A stretch of 64,000 nucleotides of DNA, from contig JAIDFQ010000071.1 in the NCBI GenBank assembly GCA_029054245.1, forward strand, positions 1-64,000. The letters are read 5' to 3'. A program made the translations under genes and the position numbers. The notes under the pieces are model-generated. The model was not told the origin of the DNA, did not search any database, and saw nothing but the letters and a program-made list of their open reading frames with translations. Shown here piece by piece: positions 1 through 8,902 of the stretch. This stretch comes from Lachnospiraceae bacterium. Its GTDB lineage: Bacteria > Bacillota > Clostridia > Lachnospirales > Lachnospiraceae. Each line of letters starts with the position of its first letter. Positions within the stretch are counted from its first letter, which is position 1.

Positions 1-3000
1 TGTCATTCTTATCGTAGGTCAGGTCAAATACCGGTCCGTCAAATTCCTCCGCATGGACCAGCCTGTCCTTCAGGTCATAGCCATAGGAGACCTCCCGTGC
101 CTGTCCGTCCTTCCCTTCCTGCCTGACCGAAAGGATATTTCCTGCTTTGTCATAGGAGATATAGGTAGTCCGCCTGATATTGTTTTCCCTGTCCTCTACG
201 CACTCTTCTATGATTCTGTCCCTGCCGTCATAGCAGCGGCTGATACGGTATCCTTCCGGGGTTATGATTCCTGTCCGGTTGCCGTTTTCATCATAGCTGT
301 ATCTGGTCACTGCCGTATCCGGCACAGGATCCTTGTCCACAAGACCGCTGTCAAGAAATTCCTTTTTCTCTTTCAGCCTTCCTGCCCGGTCATAACTGTA
401 CAGTATCCTCCTGAGAACGGTCCCTTTTCCGGTCTCGCCGCTGGTACTGATTACTTCTTCCTCGCTGATCCGGTTCCCCCTTGCATCATAGCGGTAGGAG
501 ACCCTTGCCCCCAGGCCATCCTCCACACGCACCAGCCGGTTCCTTGCATCATAGGCGAAGGTCAGCGTCAGGTCTTCCCCTTCCGTAAGGAGCTGCCCCT
601 CTGCCCCGTATCTTCCCCCATGCCTTACTTCCTTTATGCGGTTCCCGTTATCGTCATAGGCGTAAGAAGTCATGCGGTAGCTGACGTTCCCCGCCTCTTC
701 CCCGGCAGGCGCCAGCTCCCTGATGAGCCTCCCTGCAAGGTCGTAGGCATAGTAAGTGCTGCATCCCTTCCCATCTGTCCTGCGGATGCAGTTCCCCCAC
801 AGGTCATAGGCATAAGTATGCTCCAGGACGCCGTCAGGTCCCGTGACCGAGACCAGGCGGTTCCCCTCATCATAGCCGTATGTCCAGCCTGCCCCATCAT
901 CCGATCCTTCCTCATACTGCTCCGGCAACACATGCCCGGTCCTGTTCCCTGCCGCATCATAAAACAGCCGCTCCACGCCGCCGTCTGGATAGTGGATACG
1001 GATCAGCCTGTTATCCAGGTCATAGTCATAGACGGTTCCCTCCCCGTCCTTCGTCTTTTCATCATAGGCATTGGGATGGACCTTCTTCCTGATATTCCCT
1101 TCCCCGTCCCAGAACATCCTCTCATGGCTTCCGTCAGGGTAGACCGTGTCCGCCAGGCGGTTCAGGAAATCATACCGGTAATCCGTGCGCCCTCCCTTCT
1201 TCTCCTTCCACTGCCGGGGCGTGTACATGGCGAGCTTCCTCCCCATCCCGTCATACAGGAAATGGGTCTCATTGCCTTCCCCGTCCCGCTCCATGGTGCG
1301 GTAGCCGCCCCTGTTATAGGCATACTCCCACCGTACTGCCCCGTCGTCTTCGGCAAGCCGCCTACCATCCCTGCTGTATTCACATCCAAGCTCGCTGCCG
1401 TCGCCGTAGACGGTCACGGACGGATAGACGCTGTCCTCCCTGTAGCGGTAGGCGGTCACATGCCCCTCCCCGTCGCTCTGGCTTATGAGCCGCCCCATGT
1501 GGTCATAGCCGTAGCTTTCTTCGATATAATGCCCTTCCGCCGTCTTTTCCTTCCTAATGATCAGGTTATGGCGGGCATCATAAAAGGACAGCTTTTCCCG
1601 CCCCCCGTTGTCACGGACGGACACCAGATCCCCGGCACGGTCATAAGTATAGCTCGTCTCCAGCCCTTCCGGTCTGGTCTCCCGGATAAGGCGCCCGCAG
1701 TCGTCATACTGCCGGCAGATGCTCCTCCCCAGCCGGTCCGTCTCCCGGATGCGGTTTCCTTTCCCGTCATATGCAAAGCTTTTCCTGCTCCCGTCGGGAT
1801 AAGCCACCATGCTGATGACATGCTCCTCATTATAGAAATACTGCCGCTCCCCGGGACAGGCGCTGTATTCCATGCAGACCTTCCGCTCCCTGTCATGGTA
1901 GGCCATCCTGTATTCCTCTCCGTTCGCAAGCCTCTGGGATATGACCCTCCCCATCCCGTCGTACTGGTTCACCAGATAGTCAAGCCCCGTCTGGTCAATG
2001 GGACGCGTCAGATAGCCGTCTTCCGAATACTGGTATTTCGTCACTCCCCCGTCCATATGGACCACTTCTGTCAGCATGCCGTCCGTGTACCGATACTTAA
2101 GGCTCCTTCCCATGTCATCCTGCATGGAGGAGAGCTTCCCGTCCCTGAAGCTGAAGTCCACCGTATATCCGAACCCGGTCTGCATCCGGCACAGCAGTCC
2201 GTCCTGATAGGACAGGACAAGGTTCTGCCCGTTCCTGTCCGTCACTGCCGCGAGGAGCCCCTCTCCTGTATAGCTGTACGCCTTATGCTGGTGGCAGTCT
2301 GCGACCACCCACTCCATCTGTCCGGTTTCCCGCCTGAGGGCATACCTGCCATTGCCAAGGATATCCCTAAATCCCTCCCCGGTTTGCCAAAAAGCCACGC
2401 AGAATCCGTCGGGCAGCTGTCCATGGATGATATCCCCGTCTTCATACAGCCTGCCTTCATATGCGAAGTGCCATCCCTTCCCCAGCCACCCCGCATCCTT
2501 CCTTGTAGAGCTGTAGCTACGCTCCAGGCGGACGGGTTCCCTCACATCCGGCAGGAATAAATCGGTTTCCGCAATGAGGAAGCTGCCCGATACGGCATCC
2601 AATGGATCCGCAATCATCTCATTGAATGTCGCCATCCGCATATTCTGCAGGAAGCTCTCCGTCTGGTTAAACTCATATCCTGTAAGATCGCATCTTCCAG
2701 CATCGATTGCCGTTCCTGCACCTGCTCCGATGATGCCGTTGGTTACTTTTCTTATAGTATCTATGTAAAAATTGGGGTCTTCGTCTCCAAAGCGCAGACT
2801 GTTCATTGCCACCCCCTTCAGACTGCTTGCCCCCATATTGATCATTACATTCTTTGCGTCAAGAGAGCCGGTATACTGATACTCTTCGTAGCATGCGGAA
2901 GCAAAATCCTGCGCACAGTTAAGGACCTTTAATGCAGTCTGGTGCTGCTTCCTGAAAGTCTCCACCTTTTGGAGCGTGGCTACGAGTTTACTTGCTGTTG

Positions 3001-5146
3001 CCACATTTGCAGAGGACGCAAGATTCACTCTGATTGATTTGCAGGTGACTACGCTGAATACCATATTATTAACACTTTTTGCAATCTGATAGGCTTCTTC
3101 ATTTCCTCCGAACACGGTATCCCGCATCATATTAAGGGAGCGGGATAAGTCTCCATTTTCCACCTTATCCAGGTCACTGACTCCTTCTGAAATATCGGAT
3201 ATACCTGATACAGTCGCAAAGGAACCAGTAGCTGCAATAATACCAGCTGCTACAGGCGTAGCCGCACCGCCGGTAGCTGCTAAGACTGCCACAAAGGCAA
3301 CCACCCCGACTACAGTGACGGCTCCCTCTGCAATCTTCGACTTTGCCGCTGACTCCTTTGCCTCAAGCTGCATCTTATAATTAAGCGCCGTTTTGGTCAG
3401 GGCATTCTGGGGATTCAGATTTCTCGCCGCACGGTTCCGCGCATCCATAGCTGTCAGGCTGGCGCGTACAAGGCTGGCAGGCGGAAGTGCCGGATTCTTT
3501 AATTCCGCATCCTTGCGCACAAAAGCAGCCAGGATATTAATCTCTTCGCTCATGGTAATCTGGCTGTCCCCATTCATGAGGACCATCCGTATGCTGTCCG
3601 CCGCACTCATATTGACCGTTTCCACATTTCCCGGATTTCCTAATCCCACAAAAATATTATTTTTGCCGCTGTAGAAATTGATGGAGAGACCTGACAGCGA
3701 CAATGTCCCCGTCCCTTGCAGCATCATTGACGCTGATCCGCCTCCGGGCGAAAACGTGATGCCATAGGGCGCCAGTTCCATATAAGATCCGCTGGGGTCG
3801 GAGAATACTTTATAGTCGGGATTCTTTTCTCCAGCCTCCGGTCCTTCCACTTCCGGCTGCGGAGCTGTCGCTGCCCCCATAGCTGCAGCAGCTCCCGGAG
3901 TTCCTCCTAAGGGCGCACTTCCCCCACTGCCCATACTGCTTCCTGCAGGGAGTGGACTTCCTGCATTTCCCGACGAACCGGCAGTGGCATCTTCATGACC
4001 AGCACAGGGGGCGCTTCCGCTTCCTGTTTTGCTGCTTTGGTTTCCTTCTCCTGCAATCCTGCTGCCGGATTTTCTCCCCACCCTCAGGGCATGGACTGCC
4101 ATTGCGCTCTGTTCTTCATGGTCCGGGAAGTAGATATGGACCCTGCTCCCCTCCTCCGGCATACAGTAAAAGTTGCTGGTTTCTATGGCATAAGTGAACC
4201 ATTTAAGGTCCTCTGCGGGTTCATAAGAGGCATCTATATCCAGCTGTACCCTGACCTGGTTCCCTTTCCTCTCCTTTACAGTAGCCGGTATGCTCATGCC
4301 GAAGATCCTTGGATTGGTCTTCCTGTCCGTAAAGATGCCCTTCCTTCTGGAAAGTTCATATTCATAGACAAGCTCACCCTTAACCGTCCTTATATCAACT
4401 GCCGTCACCACAGTCTCGATATGTCCCAACGCCACCTGTTCGCCAAACTGCATATGCCTGCGGCTCCTAAGCCGCCAGCGCATCCTCTCCTGGGGCAGGA
4501 TATCTGCTGCATGATCTGATTTTTCATAATGTTCCATTCCTTTTAGCAGGGTATACTCTTCCTCTTCCAGCACGGTCCCATGATCCATATGCGGGATCCC
4601 GAAATATGCCCTGCCCCACTGCGCCGTATTGTCTGCAAGGATAAAAGTGGAGAAGTGGCTGGCAAGCCTCTTTAGGAAGTTCCAGTCCGTCTCCTCATAC
4701 TGCATCAGCATGCCCGGAATCCTCATCCCATTGGTCACTTCATCCTTAATCCGCGCTTTTCCATACTCTGACAGCGCCTTTGAAAGAACCTGCGCATAGG
4801 TCTCATTTCCCCGGCAAAAGCTCTGACTTTTGTCTGTGAGATCCCATTCTCTGGTATATCCGGTAAAATGCATACATAAATAGAACAGACCGCTTTCCTT
4901 TTCCGCTTTGATTTCTTCGATCTTTCCGCAGAATATGGTATGCTTCTTCTCATCACGGCGTCTGATATGGACAGACAGACTGCCTGCCGCCTGCTCTACA
5001 ATCTCTATTGCCCGTTCTTCCTCCACGACTGCCCGTATCATGACCTTTCCATGGTCATTCAGCCTTTGCATGATATGAAGGGAATCAATGCTGATGATTC
5101 CTTCCGTCTGTATTTCAATATCCAGATTATGGTATGTTAACATCAT
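1..5146 (-). CDS. VgrG-like spike fused to RHS-repeat polymorphic toxin (3' end beyond window)
   Basis: About 1715 codons are read from ATG at 5146 to the left edge without a stop; the C-terminal toxin domain is outside the window. In order: a VgrG/gp27-like N-terminus; an OB-like segment near residues 310-353 (FYCMPEEGSRVHIYFP) shared with the two other spike genes; a Gly/Ser/Ala-rich linker; a hydrophobic Ala/Val/Gly stretch near residues 600-632; a DUF6531-like entry (DPLDAVSGSFLIAETDLFLP) near 843; then many YD/RHS repeats (YDxxGR, YDxxGN) to the edge. RHS repeats form a cocoon around a toxin, and the fused spike implies delivery by the contractile machine encoded upstream. AAGGAGG lies 12 bases before the start. 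It is the last visible gene of the operon. The repeat part looks clearly G+C richer than the rest. Confidence 0.9.
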   Translation of the reverse strand, partial: MMLTYHNLDIEIQTEGIISIDSLHIMQRLNDHGKVMIRAVVEEERAIEIVEQAAGSLSVHIRRRDEKKHTIFCGKIEEIKAEKESGLFYLCMHFTGYTREWDLTDKSQSFCRGNETYAQVLSKALSEYGKARIKDEVTNGMRIPGMLMQYEETDWNFLKRLASHFSTFILADNTAQWGRAYFGIPHMDHGTVLEEEEYTLLKGMEHYEKSDHAADILPQERMRWRLRSRRHMQFGEQVALGHIETVVTAVDIRTVKGELVYEYELSRRKGIFTDRKTNPRIFGMSIPATVKERKGNQVRVQLDIDASYEPAEDLKWFTYAIETSNFYCMPEEGSRVHIYFPDHEEQSAMAVHALRVGRKSGSRIAGEGNQSSKTGSGSAPCAGHEDATAGSSGNAGSPLPAGSSMGSGGSAPLGGTPGAAAAMGAATAPQPEVEGPEAGEKNPDYKVFSDPSGSYMELAPYGITFSPGGGSASMMLQGTGTLSLSGLSINFYSGKNNIFVGLGNPGNVETVNMSAADSIRMVLMNGDSQITMSEEINILAAFVRKDAELKNPALPPASLVRASLTAMDARNRAARNLNPQNALTKTALNYKMQLEAKESAAKSKIAEGAVTVVGVVAFVAVLAATGGAATPVAAGIIAATGSFATVSGISDISEGVSDLDKVENGDLSRSLNMMRDTVFGGNEEAYQIAKSVNNMVFSVVTCKSIRVNLASSANVATASKLVATLQKVETFRKQHQTALKVLNCAQDFASACYEEYQYTGSLDAKNVMINMGASSLKGVAMNSLRFGDEDPNFYIDTIRKVTNGIIGAGAGTAIDAGRCDLTGYEFNQTESFLQNMRMATFNEMIADPLDAVSGSFLIAETDLFLPDVREPVRLERSYSSTRKDAGWLGKGWHFAYEGRLYEDGDIIHGQLPDGFCVAFWQTGEGFRDILGNGRYALRRETGQMEWVVADCHQHKAYSYTGEGLLAAVTDRNGQNLVLSYQDGLLCRMQTGFGYTVDFSFRDGKLSSMQDDMGRSLKYRYTDGMLTEVVHMDGGVTKYQYSEDGYLTRPIDQTGLDYLVNQYDGMGRVISQRLANGEEYRMAYHDRERKVCMEYSACPGERQYFYNEEHVISMVAYPDGSRKSFAYDGKGNRIRETDRLGRSICRQYDDCGRLIRETRPEGLETSYTYDRAGDLVSVRDNGGREKLSFYDARHNLIIRKEKTAEGHYIEESYGYDHMGRLISQSDGEGHVTAYRYREDSVYPSVTVYGDGSELGCEYSRDGRRLAEDDGAVRWEYAYNRGGYRTMERDGEGNETHFLYDGMGRKLAMYTPRQWKEKKGGRTDYRYDFLNRLADTVYPDGSHERMFWDGEGNIRKKVHPNAYDEKTKDGEGTVYDYDLDNRLIRIHYPDGGVERLFYDAAGNRTGHVLPEQYEEGSDDGAGWTYGYDEGNRLVSVTGPDGVLEHTYAYDLWGNCIRRTDGKGCSTYYAYDLAGRLIRELAPAGEEAGNVSYRMTSYAYDDNGNRIKEVRHGGRYGAEGQLLTEGEDLTLTFAYDARNRLVRVEDGLGARVSYRYDARGNRISEEEVISTSGETGKGTVLRRILYSYDRAGRLKEKKEFLDSGLVDKDPVPDTAVTRYSYDENGNRTGIITPEGYRISRCYDGRDRIIEECVEDRENNIRRTTYISYDKAGNILSVRQEGKDGQAREVSYGYDLKDRLVHAEEFDGPVFDLTYDKND

Positions 5147-5190
5147 GGTCCGAATTTTCCTCCTTGGTTGTCTTCATCGGCGGATTATCT

Positions 5191-5667
5191 CTATTCCGGC
5201 TGTCCTGTAGTAATGATCTCTATGATTCCGCCGTATTTACAAGTAAGTGTCGCCCTGCCAATCAGCGCTTTCTTTCCCGGCTCCACATAGACATCTTCCT
5301 TTTCCTTGTCCCACTTAACCGATACGATTTCAGGTATGCACTCCCCCAAACACGCCATATGCTTTTTTCCATCTCCTAATTCCTGCGTGAAGATTTCCTC
5401 CACCTGATCTTCAAAGTCTATTCCCGTCGTTTCCGCCACTTCCCTTGCCAGCTGCTTAGCGGTTTCTATTGTCTTCGGATTTTCCGGACTCGAACATCCC
5501 CCAAAACAAATCACGTTTTCAGACTTACAGTCTTTGATTGTGACCTGTGCCCGCTTTTTCAAAAAGACCCCATGGCTTGCTTCAAGAACCAGCTTGCTTT
5601 CCCGCATTCCAAAATTACATTTCGTATCCGCACAATGCACGATATAAGTTTCATCTATCCCTGCCAC
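5191..5667 (-). CDS. DUF4280 / PAAR-like spike-tip protein
   Basis: 158 aa from a GTG start that follows the stop of the upstream gene directly, with GAGGTG 6 bases before it. It has the DUF4280 pattern: an N-terminal YIVHCADTKCNFG segment, a central conserved-Cys region (CFGGCSSPENP, MACLGECIPEI) and a C-terminal LTCKYGGIIEI strand. DUF4280 proteins are PAAR-like and are expected to sharpen a VgrG spike and carry effectors. Its place directly before the VgrG-RHS gene fits a tip loaded together with that effector. The repeated Cys could bind metal or form disulfides. The family call is by motif recognition only. Confidence 0.75.
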   Translation of the reverse strand: MAGIDETYIVHCADTKCNFGMRESKLVLEASHGVFLKKRAQVTIKDCKSENVICFGGCSSPENPKTIETAKQLAREVAETTGIDFEDQVEEIFTQELGDGKKHMACLGECIPEIVSVKWDKEKEDVYVEPGKKALIGRATLTCKYGGIIEIITTGQPE

Positions 5668-6192
5668 TTATCTCACCTCGATTTCTTTAAAAGTAACGCC
5701 CATTACCTGTCGTCTCAATAAGCTTTCTACGACCTCAAGACTTACTACCGGAAGCCTGATTCTGCTGTCTGCGAGCAGAAATGCCTTGTGACCGCCGATT
5801 CTGCTTCTGTTTAAGTACAGTCTTTTTTCCATTCCGTTTGGATAGTATTCCGTGGCATCATCCACCGCTTCGATCTCGCTAAGGAGCAGATGAAAATAAA
5901 TAAGCTCTCTCCCTTCCTCCTTATGGATCAGCACGACCTTCTTGGACACCGGTTCATCCTCATACATATCGATGACCCTCTTGGCTTTTTCAGATACCAT
6001 GTATACAGGACTTTTGATAAAATCCGGGGCACATTCTCCCTTGGTCCCGTCCAAGTATAGCGGCGTGACATCATTTATTTTCCCTGCATCTTCCCGCGTA
6101 AAGATATGGCGTTTTCCATAAATATCAAAGTTCCGAAGACCGATCACATCCATCAGCGTGTTATCCTGTTCCATAAAAAAATACCGGTTCAT
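5668..6192 (-). CDS. DUF1629/Imm11-like protein
   Basis: 174 aa; ATGA overlap with the stop of the preceding pentapeptide gene shows translational coupling. The central run SPVYMVSEKAKRVIDMY and the C-terminal segment ending RRQVMGVTFKEIEVR resemble the DUF1629 (Imm11/Imm43-like) pattern of a 'vSekak.il' helix followed by beta strands and a closing 'gi.f.e.e' strand. Such proteins often sit beside secreted effectors as immunity or accessory factors. It could be immunity to a toxin, or a loading adaptor for the pentapeptide or DUF4280 protein. It is not next to the toxin's 3' end, where an immunity gene would normally be, so accessory use is equally likely. Confidence 0.45.
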   Translation of the reverse strand: MNRYFFMEQDNTLMDVIGLRNFDIYGKRHIFTREDAGKINDVTPLYLDGTKGECAPDFIKSPVYMVSEKAKRVIDMYEDEPVSKKVVLIHKEEGRELIYFHLLLSEIEAVDDATEYYPNGMEKRLYLNRSRIGGHKAFLLADSRIRLPVVSLEVVESLLRRQVMGVTFKEIEVR

Positions 6193-7175
6193 CCCTCCGC
6201 CGCCTCCTTTTTCGTCCTGTCCACAATCAAAAGCTCCGCCAGCTGCTTATCATCAAACTGCTCCGGTCCAAAACCTTCCCTTGAAAAAGATGCCTGCAAA
6301 AGCTCTGCATCCTTAAAATTATTCTCAACCAGTTCGCAGTCTTCAAAATCCGTCTGCTGAAGGTGGGCGCCGGTGAAATTGCATCCTTCGATCCGGCACC
6401 TTAAGAATCTTGTCCCCCAAAGATCTGTCTTTCCAAAATCGATTCCCTTCAATCTGCATTCTTCAAAGACAGTAAAACGCATATTCTTTTCCCGGCAGTC
6501 CCCGTCCGTCAGGTTTTCCCTATACCAATAATCTGCCGTCAGAATAGCTGAATTCTGGTCATACTGGCTCAATCTGTCCTCCCATGCTTCCTGCCCCCTT
6601 GTATCTCTTTTCACTTGCACAACGATTTCGCTGTAATCTCTGTATTCTCCCCACTGTACGGTCCAGAAGGGCGGCTTTTTGATCCGTTTGAAACTCTCCT
6701 GCTGTTCCAGGCTGCGAAATGCAAACCGCAGGATGTGCGCAATAATCTGGTTGCTTATCATAATCTCATTCTGTATCAGCGCACTGACATCATACTTGTT
6801 GACCTTTCCCATGTATTCGCGCATATCTGTAAGGAGCTGATTCTGCCAGCTAAAATACTCCTGAAACAGAAAGGTAATATCAAAATTAACAGACAGCGGA
6901 TTTTCGTCCAGATACCATTCCATCCCCATAACATCCAGCCGGACAATCGCCTTTTTATCCAACAGATCACATCTTTGCAGAGAAAAAAGGAAATACGTAT
7001 TATCTTCTTTTTTCTGATTGTCTGCCTGCCCTGCAATTTCTTCAAATGCATCAAAGATACATTGCACCAGATCGTCCAGTTTCACCCGCAGAGTTTCCCA
7101 AAAGGTCTGCCGCAGTTCTTCCTGCCTGTCCTGATGAACTGCCTGAAATTTTTCCCATGCTTCTGCTCTCGTCAT
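6189..7175 (-). CDS. Pentapeptide-repeat protein of the injection-system operon
   Basis: 328 aa starting MTRAEAWEKFQ. Residues 1 to about 220 are mixed alpha/beta without a recognised domain. Residues about 225-300 hold pentapeptide repeats, A(D/N)LXX-like with Phe at the centre (GIDFGKTDLWGTRF, CNFTGAHLQQTDFEDC, NNFKDAELLQASF), which fold as a right-handed quadrilateral beta-helix. Pentapeptide proteins with an extra N-terminal domain occur as accessory proteins in type VI clusters. Placement between the spike gene and the DUF4280 gene suggests a role in effector or spike assembly. It is coupled to the next gene by a 4-base overlap. It could also be a cargo effector; nothing visible decides. 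Confidence 0.7.
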   Translation of the reverse strand: MTRAEAWEKFQAVHQDRQEELRQTFWETLRVKLDDLVQCIFDAFEEIAGQADNQKKEDNTYFLFSLQRCDLLDKKAIVRLDVMGMEWYLDENPLSVNFDITFLFQEYFSWQNQLLTDMREYMGKVNKYDVSALIQNEIMISNQIIAHILRFAFRSLEQQESFKRIKKPPFWTVQWGEYRDYSEIVVQVKRDTRGQEAWEDRLSQYDQNSAILTADYWYRENLTDGDCREKNMRFTVFEECRLKGIDFGKTDLWGTRFLRCRIEGCNFTGAHLQQTDFEDCELVENNFKDAELLQASFSREGFGPEQFDDKQLAELLIVDRTKKEAAEG

Positions 7176-7220
7176 TTCCTATCCTTTCCTTCATCCGCCG
7201 TTTAACTGCATGATTTATTC

Positions 7221-8870
7221 CTAGTTCACGTAAACTTCCGTACCTTTAATTTCCAGCTTTCCCTGCTTATTCATCTGGATGCTTCCTCCCTTCAAGGAGG
7301 CAAGAGATGCATTTTTCTTGCACTGTACTTTCAATGTGTATTTTGCACGCATTGTGATTTTATTTTGGGCTGTAATCTGAATGCTGTCGGCTGCTGAGAT
7401 GTTGATCCTGCCGCTTTTGAGCACCTCGATTTTGGCGCTTCCGCCACTGCAGATCACTTCGATTCCTTTAGGTGATAATTTCACTTCCTGACCACTGGGC
7501 ACCCGCAGATATTTGGTGGCAGGATCGCCCATCTTATCCTTGCCGGCATCCTCATCCCTTTCTGTGCCTGCCTGCTGTGCCAGTGCGCCTGCTGCCGCAC
7601 CTATCGCTGCTCCTGCCATCCCCTGCATTGTTCCTGCTGTCCCTGCACCAAAATTGCCTCCCCATGCAGTGCTAAAGTCTCCTCCGCCTCCTAAGCTGTC
7701 TCCTGAACTACCGTTGCCCGAACTGCTGCTTCCAGAATTTCCGGCGCTTTTTTCTGCTCTGTCCTCCTTGCTGCTTCCTGCTGCTGAAGGCGGATTATAA
7801 GTGCTGACGGCACTGATTGCGATTACCTCGCTTGTCTTTTTCGAGGGAAAATAGACCCTTACCCGATCCCCCTTCTCCGGCATGCAGTACCATCCGCTTC
7901 CGTCCGAAGACGCAGAAGGCGTTGAAAATGGAAACCAATAGCAGTCATTTCCCGAATTGGAATCATCGATTTTTAAGTGAATCTGCACTTTTTCCCCTTT
8001 TACATTCAGAATGGTCCCTTCCAATGCAGTGCCTACCAGTTCCATAGGATAAATAACCTTTTGCAGGATGCCCATCTTTTTCCTTAAAGTGACGAACTCA
8101 TACACTGTGCTGCCATCGGTAATATATTCTATTTCTGCAACACTTAAGCTTCTTCCCCTGAAATCTGCCTCTCCATAAAGCATGACGTGGTTATCAAGCT
8201 TGATTCGATAGGAAATAAAGTTCTCATCCGCCAATCCTTCCCCGGCTTCCCGCCAATAAGACAGCTCATCCATATCCTTCCATACATTTTCCACCGACAA
8301 CACTTCCGGTTCTGCAGGTATCTGAGCAATACCCATATATAAGCAGATATTGTCCCTGACTTCGCTGCAGACCAGCGGTATATGCCGCTCAGACAGCATC
8401 CGCTTGATAAAATGCCAGTCCGTTTCATCGTACTGAACGGCAATCTCGCCTATTGCACTATCCCCAAATAGGATTTGGGATTGCCCGCCGTATTCCTTTA
8501 CGATTCCAGACACCAGCGTCCCTAATGACATGGAGGTGTCCTGGAAGGAACGGGATTTTTTCTGGATATCCATCAGATAACTATGGGTATATGCCGTCAC
8601 CTTAACATGAAAACTTTTTCCTTCGCTCTTCACCCATAGTCCGGTAATGACACCGCTGAAAATAGGCTTTCTTTTTCCATCTTTATTTTCAAAAAGAGTA
8701 ATTTTCTGACCACTGTTCGTCTCATGAATAGGAAAGTCCCCGTTTTCTTCTCCCAAGTCTGCTTGAAGTTCCATTTTTCCATGTTCACCCGGTTTATGAT
8801 GAATGTGCACTGAAAGGATTGTTTTGATCTGTAATCCTGTAAGATCCAAATCATGCAGACCATAAGCCAT
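7221..8870 (-). CDS. VgrG-like / phage spike protein (second copy)
   Basis: 549 aa from ATG at 8870, chosen because AAGGAGG lies 10 bases upstream. A gp27-like N-terminal half contains the spike hallmark LFGDSAIGEIAVQYDETDWHFIKRMLSE. An OB-like segment at about residues 307-347 (YWFPFSTPSASSDGSGWYC, then a PEKGDRVRVYFPSKKTSEV run) is followed by a Gly/Ser/Ala-rich linker (about 357-450) and a C-terminal beta-rich region with repeated IxIxA-type strands (INISAADSIQITAQNKITM), as in a gp5/VgrG needle. It should form the trimeric puncturing spike on the Hcp tube. It is paralogous to 8903-10546 and to the N-terminus of the RHS gene. Confidence 0.8.
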   Translation of the reverse strand: MAYGLHDLDLTGLQIKTILSVHIHHKPGEHGKMELQADLGEENGDFPIHETNSGQKITLFENKDGKRKPIFSGVITGLWVKSEGKSFHVKVTAYTHSYLMDIQKKSRSFQDTSMSLGTLVSGIVKEYGGQSQILFGDSAIGEIAVQYDETDWHFIKRMLSERHIPLVCSEVRDNICLYMGIAQIPAEPEVLSVENVWKDMDELSYWREAGEGLADENFISYRIKLDNHVMLYGEADFRGRSLSVAEIEYITDGSTVYEFVTLRKKMGILQKVIYPMELVGTALEGTILNVKGEKVQIHLKIDDSNSGNDCYWFPFSTPSASSDGSGWYCMPEKGDRVRVYFPSKKTSEVIAISAVSTYNPPSAAGSSKEDRAEKSAGNSGSSSSGNGSSGDSLGGGGDFSTAWGGNFGAGTAGTMQGMAGAAIGAAAGALAQQAGTERDEDAGKDKMGDPATKYLRVPSGQEVKLSPKGIEVICSGGSAKIEVLKSGRINISAADSIQITAQNKITMRAKYTLKVQCKKNASLASLKGGSIQMNKQGKLEIKGTEVYVN

Positions 8871-8902
8871 AATTTCTGTTCCTCCTTGCAAATGAATCTA
8901 AA

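Noticed and set aside
53-2560. 835-codon open frame on the plus strand
   Set aside because: It is the antisense shadow of the RHS repeats; Pro/Val/Ile-rich with no domain, and the minus strand reads clear YD repeats.
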